Position numbers and translations under genes: made by a program | In this document: positions 5,856 to 9,890 of the stretch, one piece after another | Layout: each line of letters begins with the position of its first letter | How positions within the stretch are numbered: position 1 is the stretch's first letter | Notes under the pieces: generated by a model | Told to the model about the DNA's origin: nothing | Databases searched by the model: none | What the model saw: the letters and a program-made list of their open reading frames with translations, nothing else | DNA from: SAR116 cluster bacterium | GTDB lineage: Bacteria; Pseudomonadota; Alphaproteobacteria; Puniceispirillales; Puniceispirillaceae | Assembly: GCA_002686685.1 (NCBI GenBank) | Contig: NYYG01000007.1 | Location: 14,179-24,068, forward strand | Direction: 5' to 3' | Length of the DNA stretch: 9,890 nt

Positions 5856-7955
5856 GTGCATCCACGACGCCCCACTGAAATTTTTGGCCTGTTTGCAGCT
5901 ACGACGGTGCTGCCCGGCGTCGGCCCAAAACTGGCTGCCACACTTGAGAAGCGCATCGGCACCCATGTGATTGATGTCCTGCGTCACCTGCCTGTCGGCC
6001 TGATTGACCGACGGGCCCGTCCAGGCCTTGATGATGTCGCCGATGGCAGCATCGCCACCTTTGAAATACTGGTGATCAAACATGACAAGCCACCCCCGGG
6101 GACCCGGCGGCCCTGGCGGGTGATCTGCGAGAATGAAACCGGCCAGATTGATCTTATCTTTTTTCATGCGCGTGACGATTATGTCAGCCGCATGTTGCCG
6201 GCTGGCGAACGCCGTATCGTCAGTGGACGCGTCGAACTGCGCCAGGGCCGGCCCCAGATGGCGCACCCCGATCATATTGTGCGCCCTGACGCGCCCGAAG
6301 AAATGCCGCAGATTGAACCCGTTTATCCGTTGACAGCTGGCCTGTCACCAAAGGCCCTGCGCCGGGCCATCGAAGGCGCAATGCAACGCATTCCGCGCCC
6401 GCGTGAGTGGATTGCGCCAGCTGTCATGGAACAGAAGAACTGGCCCGATTTTGCCACCGCAATGGACAAGGTTCATCATCCCGAAAACGCAGAAGACCTG
6501 TTGCCTGCCGCACCGGCACGCGCGCGACTGGCATATGATGAATTGCTGGCGAACCAGCTGGCATTGATGCTTGTGCGGCGTGCTGCCTCTGACAGCATGC
6601 CGGGCCGTTCCTTTAACGGCACCGGTGCGTTGACCATGGCATTGGTGAAGGCGCTGCCTTTTCGCCTGACGGGGGCACAAAAGCGCGCCATTACCGAGAT
6701 TGCGAAGGATCAGACCTCAGAAAGCCGCATGCTGCGGATGCTGCAGGGGGATGTGGGCTCAGGAAAGACACTTGTGGCGCTTCACGCCATGCTGCATGCG
6801 GTTGAATCAGGCGCGCAGGCGTCGCTGCTGGCCCCGACCGAAGTGTTGGCGCGCCAGCATCACGCAACCATCAACGCCTTTCTGGCACCATTGGGCATGG
6901 AGGCGCGTCTGCTGCTGGGGCAAGGACGCAGCGGCAGCGCCGAACGTCGTGCCATCATGGACGGGTTGGCAAATGGCGATGTGCAGCTTGTGGTCGGCAC
7001 ACATGCGCTTTTGTCGGAGAGTGTCAGCTTTGCAAATCTCGGGCTTGCCGTGGTTGACGAACAGCACAGATTCGGGGTGCGCCAACGCATTCTGCTTGGC
7101 CAGAAGGGTGAAGGGGTGGACGTGATTGTCATGACCGCCACGCCTATCCCGCGATCGCTGTCTATGACCGCCTATGGCGATCTGGATCATTCGCGGCTCG
7201 ATGAAAAACCGGCGGGGCGGCTGCCTATTGATACACGGACGTTGCCGCTGGACCGGCTTGGAGACGTGGTGGCACGCCTTGGCAGTGCGATCGCCGCAGG
7301 CCGGCGCGCCTACTGGATTTGCCCGCTTGTGGAGGAATCCGAAAAACTGGATGTTGCCGCTGCCGAGGATCGTGCAGCGACGCTGGCGCGTGCCCTGCCC
7401 GATGTGAAGGTGGCTCTGGCACATGGCAAAATGAAGAGTGCAGACCGTGACGCTGCCATGAACCAGTTTCGCGATGGTACGGCCCAGCTGCTGGTGGCAA
7501 CAACGGTTGTCGAGGTTGGCGTTGACGTGCCCGAGGCCAGTGTAATCATCATCGAGCATGCGGAACGGTTTGGGCTTGCACAGCTGCATCAGCTTCGCGG
7601 ACGGGTCGGACGCGGGCATGACGCCTCATCCTGCCTGCTGCTGTTTGCGCCGCCCCTGTCCGATCTTGCCACCCAGCGTCTGGATGTGATGCGTGAGACC
7701 AATGACGGGTTTGTGATTGCGGAACGTGATCTGGAATTGCGCGGCCCGGGGGAATTTCTGGGCCAGCGACAATCCGGCATGCCGGAATTCGCGCTTGCTG
7801 ATCTGGGTGCGCACCGCGATCTGCTGGCGATAGCGCGTGACCAGGCGGCCAATATGGTAGACCGTGATGGCGCACCGCATGACCGCGAGATGGCGGATCT
7901 CTTGCTAAGCCTGTTTGAGCGCGATAGCGCCGTTCGCTTTCTCGCGTCTGGCTAG
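5856..7955 (+). CDS. recG: ATP-dependent DNA helicase RecG
   Basis: A complete 699-residue RecG, which remodels stalled replication forks and branch-migrates Holliday junctions and R-loops. The N-terminal wedge domain starts with PGVGPKLAATLEKRIG (20-35), a helix-hairpin-helix-like lead-in, followed by the OB-fold region (about 60-145) and PVYPLTAGLSPKALRRAIEG (155-174). The SF2 motor has LTGAQKRAI (271-279), Walker A GDVGSGKT (298-305), APTEVLARQH (326-335), DEQH box (401-404), TATPIPRS (427-434), HGKMK (523-527), VVEVGVDVP (551-559) and QLHQLRGRVGR (576-586). The TRG-type translocation motif LRGPGEFLGQRQSG (628-641) follows. All catalytic elements are intact. The start is GTG 5856 with AAGGCAGG ending 7 nt upstream; the next in-frame ATG lies far inside the motor. 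It is divergent from sdhE-mfd and convergent with the DUF502 gene. Confidence 0.97.
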   Translation: MHPRRPTEIFGLFAATTVLPGVGPKLAATLEKRIGTHVIDVLRHLPVGLIDRRARPGLDDVADGSIATFEILVIKHDKPPPGTRRPWRVICENETGQIDLIFFHARDDYVSRMLPAGERRIVSGRVELRQGRPQMAHPDHIVRPDAPEEMPQIEPVYPLTAGLSPKALRRAIEGAMQRIPRPREWIAPAVMEQKNWPDFATAMDKVHHPENAEDLLPAAPARARLAYDELLANQLALMLVRRAASDSMPGRSFNGTGALTMALVKALPFRLTGAQKRAITEIAKDQTSESRMLRMLQGDVGSGKTLVALHAMLHAVESGAQASLLAPTEVLARQHHATINAFLAPLGMEARLLLGQGRSGSAERRAIMDGLANGDVQLVVGTHALLSESVSFANLGLAVVDEQHRFGVRQRILLGQKGEGVDVIVMTATPIPRSLSMTAYGDLDHSRLDEKPAGRLPIDTRTLPLDRLGDVVARLGSAIAAGRRAYWICPLVEESEKLDVAAAEDRAATLARALPDVKVALAHGKMKSADRDAAMNQFRDGTAQLLVATTVVEVGVDVPEASVIIIEHAERFGLAQLHQLRGRVGRGHDASSCLLLFAPPLSDLATQRLDVMRETNDGFVIAERDLELRGPGEFLGQRQSGMPEFALADLGAHRDLLAIARDQAANMVDRDGAPHDREMADLLLSLFERDSAVRFLASG

Positions 7956-7962
7956 ATTGCCG

Positions 7963-8787
7963 TCAGCTGCGGCGGCTTGCAGCCTTTTTCGCCACTTTTT
8001 TCTTTGCGGCTACTTTCTTTGCGGCCGACTTTTTTGCGGCCGGTTTTTTTGCTGGCGATTTTTTTGCAGCCGATTTTTTTGCTGGCGCCTTCTTTTTAGC
8101 CACAGCTTTCGGCGCTGCTGCGCTGGCCTTGGCAGTGCTGCCCTTTGCGCCATCATCCGGCGGGGTGACAATGCCGCCCGACACCACGAGCTTCACCGCA
8201 TCCTCAACCGACATATCCATGAAAATCAGGTCCTTGCGGGGACAGAACAACAAAAAGCCGGAAGTTGGGTTTGGTGTCGTCGGCACAAAAACATTGACCA
8301 TGTTCCCGCTGATCCGCCGCGCGACCTCTTCCTTGGTGCTGCCGGTAACAAAGCCAATCACCCATAATCCACGGCGCGGATATTCAACAAGAATTACCTC
8401 GCGAAAGGCATCAGACTGCGTTGATATGACCGTCTCGAGAATCTGCTTTATGGCACCGTAAATCGATCTGACGACTGGCATCCTGTTGAGAATCGATTCC
8501 CCAAGCCGGATTATCCACCGTCCCAGAAAGCCGGCCGCGACCGCACCAATCAGGGTGATCATCACCGCCCCGATAATCAAACCGACACCCGGCAGGCTGG
8601 TGAAGCTGTACTGGCTGACCCATGGCAACAGGCTCGCAACCTGGTTGTCGATCAGCTGAACGGCAGTCCAGGTGATGTAGACTGTCAGCAATACCGGCGC
8701 TGTGACCAAAAGGCCTGTCAGGAACCAGGATCGCAGGCGGGCCAGAATACCGACCTTGCGCGGGGGCGTTTGGATCTCTTCAGTCAT
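7963..8787 (-). CDS. DUF502 (COV-like) membrane protein with histone-H1-like Lys/Ala-rich tail
   Basis: A 274-residue protein. Residues 1-205 are a DUF502 domain, the family that includes plant COV1-like proteins; its biochemical role in bacteria is not established. Two membrane helices are visible: about 21-47 (WFLTGLLVTAPVLLTVYITW and onward) and about 66-94. Family signatures include LLVTAPVLLT (26-35), MPVVRSIYGAIKQ (103-115), VEYPRRGLWVIGFVTG (134-149), VFVPTTPNPTSGFLL (166-180) and DMSVEDAVKLVVSGG (191-205). From about 213 the protein turns into a highly basic tail of AAKK/PAKK repeats ending ASRRS, which the standard domain lacks and which resembles the C-terminal tail of histone H1 or HU-like proteins. 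ATG 8787 has no strong Shine-Dalgarno. The gene ends 7 bp from recG in convergent orientation. DUF502 genes near recG and mfd recur in alphaproteobacteria (from memory), so the position is likely ancestral and the tail an elaboration. Confidence 0.9.
   Translation of the reverse strand: MTEEIQTPPRKVGILARLRSWFLTGLLVTAPVLLTVYITWTAVQLIDNQVASLLPWVSQYSFTSLPGVGLIIGAVMITLIGAVAAGFLGRWIIRLGESILNRMPVVRSIYGAIKQILETVISTQSDAFREVILVEYPRRGLWVIGFVTGSTKEEVARRISGNMVNVFVPTTPNPTSGFLLFCPRKDLIFMDMSVEDAVKLVVSGGIVTPPDDGAKGSTAKASAAAPKAVAKKKAPAKKSAAKKSPAKKPAAKKSAAKKVAAKKKVAKKAASRRS
7966..7989 (+). terminator. Candidate recG terminator embedded in the 3' end of the DUF502 gene
   Basis: Just past the recG stop, GGCT (7974-7977) and AGCC (7981-7984) form a short hairpin followed at once by TTTTT (7985-7989). 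An alternative stem pairs GCTGC (7966-7970) with GCAGC (7979-7983). Further T-runs follow. They are the complement of AAA/AAG lysine codons of the convergent gene, so the U-tract comes free from that protein's Lys-rich tail. The stem is short, so efficiency is doubtful. Confidence 0.35.
7978..8100 (-). repeat. Coding repeat: degenerate AKK pentad array (H1-like tail)
   Basis: Encodes residues 230-270 of the DUF502 protein: seven to eight AKK-centred units (mostly five residues, A/P-A-K-K plus S/P/V). At DNA level the units are GCA-AAA-AAA/AAG followed by TCG, CCG or GTA-type codons, so the array is a degenerate 15-bp tandem repeat with three runs of seven A (8044-8050, 8059-8065, 8074-8080 on the complement). 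Such arrays expand and contract by slippage, so length should vary between relatives. Confidence 0.8.
8029..8035 (-). other. Potential -1 slippery heptamer A-AAA-AAG
   Basis: In the DUF502 frame the codons GCA-AAA-AAG create A-AAA-AAG, the dnaX-type slippery heptamer. Three further A-AAA-AAA heptamers lie upstream in the tail. A -1 shift at 8029 would replace the last 22 residues by about 25 others and stop at a TAG (7954-7952) lying on the complement of the recG stop. I see no clear stimulatory hairpin or internal Shine-Dalgarno, so use of the site is speculative. Confidence 0.15.
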
Positions 8788-8958
8788 TATATCGCCATTG
8801 TTGCGGTGGGGTGGGCAGGATAATGGTCTGATAAAGGGATCAACGCAAGTCGCCAGTCATGACAATGGCGGCAATAACCAGACATTGCGGTGACAACCTG
8901 CGCGCGCGCGAATATCATATCGCCTTACGACGATCCCACCTTAGCAGGACCCGCGCCA
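8788..8958. promoter_or_regulatory. Divergent gap DUF502 / mazG with a spaced inverted repeat
   Basis: A 171-bp gap between divergent starts. CGCCATTGT (8793-8801) is perfectly repeated in inverted orientation as ACAATGGCG (8862-8870), with centres about 69 bp apart. TTGCGGTG occurs directly repeated at 8801-8808 and 8885-8892. For the minus gene, TTGCGT (8848-8843), 17 nt and CATTAT (8825-8820) is a weak promoter candidate. An 11-nt alternating GC tract lies at 8900-8910. A GTG at 8890 could extend mazG by 23 residues, but I judge it non-coding leader. Confidence 0.35.
8945..8949 (+). promoter_or_regulatory. Ribosome binding site deciding the mazG start
   Basis: CAGGA lies 9 nt upstream of ATG 8959. 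The longer GTG frame from 8890 has no comparable site and would add a Cys/Ala-rich stretch not expected in MazG, so this site favours the ATG. Confidence 0.5.
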
Positions 8959-9792
8959 ATGATTCCGACGGCACAAGACCCGGTAGACCATTCGACACTT
9001 AACGAGCTGGAGCGGCTGATCCGCATCATGCGGCAGTTGCGGGACCCGCAAGATGGGTGTCCCTGGGATGTCAAACAGACCCTTGAGAGTATAGCCCCCT
9101 ACACCATCGAAGAAGCTTATGAAGTTGCCGATGCCATTGCCCGCGGTGACAATGATGACATCCGTGACGAATTGGGGGATCTGCTGTTGCAGGTCGTATT
9201 CCACGCCCGCATGGCCGAAGAAGCTGGCAGCTTTGCCCTTGCCGATGTTGCAAAAAGCATCAGCGACAAGATGGTGGCGCGCCATCCCCATGTATTTGGC
9301 AGCGAGGACACCGTTACCATAGACCAGCAAAAGCAGCGCTGGGAGGATATCAAGGCGGCAGAACGTGCCCGTCGCGGCCAAACCGGCACGCTTGACGATG
9401 TCGCTGCCGGACTACCACCCATGCTGCGGGCATTGAAACTGCAGAAGCGCGCTGCACGCGTCGGGTTCGACTGGCCGGAGATCGACCAGGTGATTGACAA
9501 GCTGCATGAGGAAACAGCCGAACTGAAAGCAGAATTGTCAGGCAATCCGGCAGACAGCAACAGGGATCAGGCGCGGATTGCTGATGAGGTTGGTGATATA
9601 TTGTTTGTCGCGGTCAACCTTGCCCGTAAAGCCGGCATCGACCCGGAAACTGCCCTTATGGGGTGTAATTCAAAGTTTGAGCAGCGCTTTAGATATATTG
9701 AACAGGAAACTGAAAAATATAATAAAAATATTGAAGAAATGCCACTGGATGAGATGGAAAGATTGTGGCAGGCGGCGAAATCGGCTTCGTGA
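8959..9792 (+). CDS. mazG: Nucleoside triphosphate pyrophosphohydrolase MazG
   Basis: A 277-residue tandem-domain MazG, which hydrolyses NTPs/dNTPs to monophosphate and pyrophosphate in the cytosol. It is tied to removal of aberrant nucleotides and, in E. coli, to lowering ppGpp. The N-terminal domain begins ELERLIRIMRQLRDP (16-30) and GCPWD (33-37), with the metal-binding EEAYE (51-55) and DELGD (70-74). The linker has HPHVFG (109-114), QRWEDIKAAER (126-136) and GLPPMLRALKLQKRAARVGF (151-170). The C-terminal domain repeats the pattern with EETAE (184-188) and DEVGD (209-213), followed by KFEQRFRYIE (239-248). Both EExxE...ExxD sites are complete. A GTG at 8890 would give 300 residues, but ATG 8959 has the better ribosome site and matches the usual N-terminus. 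The last 100 bases are markedly A/T-richer than the rest. It is divergent from the DUF502 gene. In many alphaproteobacteria hfq-hflX precedes mazG, but not here. Confidence 0.95.
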   Translation: MIPTAQDPVDHSTLNELERLIRIMRQLRDPQDGCPWDVKQTLESIAPYTIEEAYEVADAIARGDNDDIRDELGDLLLQVVFHARMAEEAGSFALADVAKSISDKMVARHPHVFGSEDTVTIDQQKQRWEDIKAAERARRGQTGTLDDVAAGLPPMLRALKLQKRAARVGFDWPEIDQVIDKLHEETAELKAELSGNPADSNRDQARIADEVGDILFVAVNLARKAGIDPETALMGCNSKFEQRFRYIEQETEKYNKNIEEMPLDEMERLWQAAKSAS

Positions 9793-9837
9793 TCGGACCT
9801 GCCGCTTCCTGCAAAACGCCGCCAAAGCGTGGCTGGA

Positions 9838-9890
9838 TCATTTATCGGCATCGCCCCAGACATGCGCGCGCACCCGTTGCCAGTCATCCG
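9838..9890 (-). CDS. Possible C-terminal end of an unidentified gene entering from the right edge
   Basis: A minus-strand frame enters the window and ends at TGA 9840-9838, giving a 16-residue tail DDWQRVRAHVWGDADK. Its composition looks protein-like, and a convergent neighbour for mazG would suit the 45-bp gap. The stretch is too short to identify or to exclude chance. No terminator is evident between 9793 and 9837; only a 4-bp stem GCCA/TGGC is seen at 9821-9833. Confidence 0.3.
   Translation of the reverse strand, partial: DDWQRVRAHVWGDADK

Noticed and set aside
5234..5878. 214-codon plus-strand frame spanning the 5' end of mfd, sdhE and the recG leader
   Set aside because: It is antisense to two recognised genes, overlaps the recG start and has no family features.
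6807..7619. 270-codon minus-strand open frame inside recG
   Set aside because: Its Cys/His/Gln-rich translation has no domain signature and lies fully antisense to the intact RecG motor.
7978..8100. T-run/GC alternation on the plus strand as a short CRISPR-like or satellite repeat
   Set aside because: The period is 15 bp with no spacers, in frame with Ala-Lys coding, and explained by the protein tail.
7915..8367. Plus-strand frame rich in Phe/Cys/Arg (FFCGRFFC-type repeats) antisense to the DUF502 tail
   Set aside because: The repeats are simply the complement of the AAKK codons, with no ribosome site or independent support.
8900..8910. Alternating GC tract as a Z-DNA or regulatory element
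   Set aside because: Only 11 nt in a G+C-rich genome, so unremarkable without other support.
8890..8958. Upstream GTG as the real mazG start
   Set aside because: The extra 23 residues do not resemble the MazG N-terminus, and ATG 8959 has a better-placed CAGGA ribosome site.
9567..9887. 106-codon minus-strand frame across the end of mazG
   Set aside because: Mostly antisense to MazG and inconsistent with the shorter protein-like tail ending at 9838.

Overview
The window is about 9.9 kb of densely coded bacterial chromosome, with G+C in the mid-50s percent by eye. Protein signatures and gene order point to an alphaproteobacterium. The key marker is the block recG / DUF502 / sdhE / mfd, which from memory of the group is a recurrent neighbourhood there. 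I see no rRNA, tRNA, CRISPR array, insertion sequence, integrase, phage gene or toxin-antitoxin pair. This is mainly a core housekeeping region, and I found no convincing undescribed multi-gene system.

Layout from left to right. (1) Positions 1-974, minus strand: a two-gene unit of a HugZ-type split-barrel haem/flavin-fold protein followed by a glutathione S-transferase that runs off the left edge. (2) Positions 975-1164: a divergent control region with a perfect 6-4-6 palindrome. (3) Positions 1165-1869, plus: a cytosolic DsbA-fold FrnE-type thiol oxidoreductase with an unusual 30-residue polar N-terminal extension. (4) Positions 1913-5665, minus: the pair sdhE then mfd. (5) Positions 5666-5855: a divergent control region. 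(6) Positions 5856-7955, plus: recG. (7) Positions 7963-8787, minus: a DUF502 membrane protein with a histone-H1-like Lys/Ala/Pro tail, ending 7 bp from recG. (8) Positions 8788-8958: a divergent gap. (9) Positions 8959-9792, plus: mazG. (10) Positions 9838-9890, minus: possibly the last codons of another gene.

Functionally, the centre handles genome maintenance. Mfd removes RNA polymerase stalled at lesions, RecG remodels stalled forks, and MazG hydrolyses nucleoside triphosphates including damaged or signalling ones. SdhE couples to respiration by flavinylating succinate dehydrogenase. The left side looks like a small redox or thiol-stress module (HugZ-like, GST, FrnE). The most distinctive items are the H1-like tail on the DUF502 protein with its slippery A-runs, the Thr in place of Arg in the SdhE RGxxE motif, the palindrome between the redox genes, and the identical stop-one codon-start junction in both minus-strand gene pairs.
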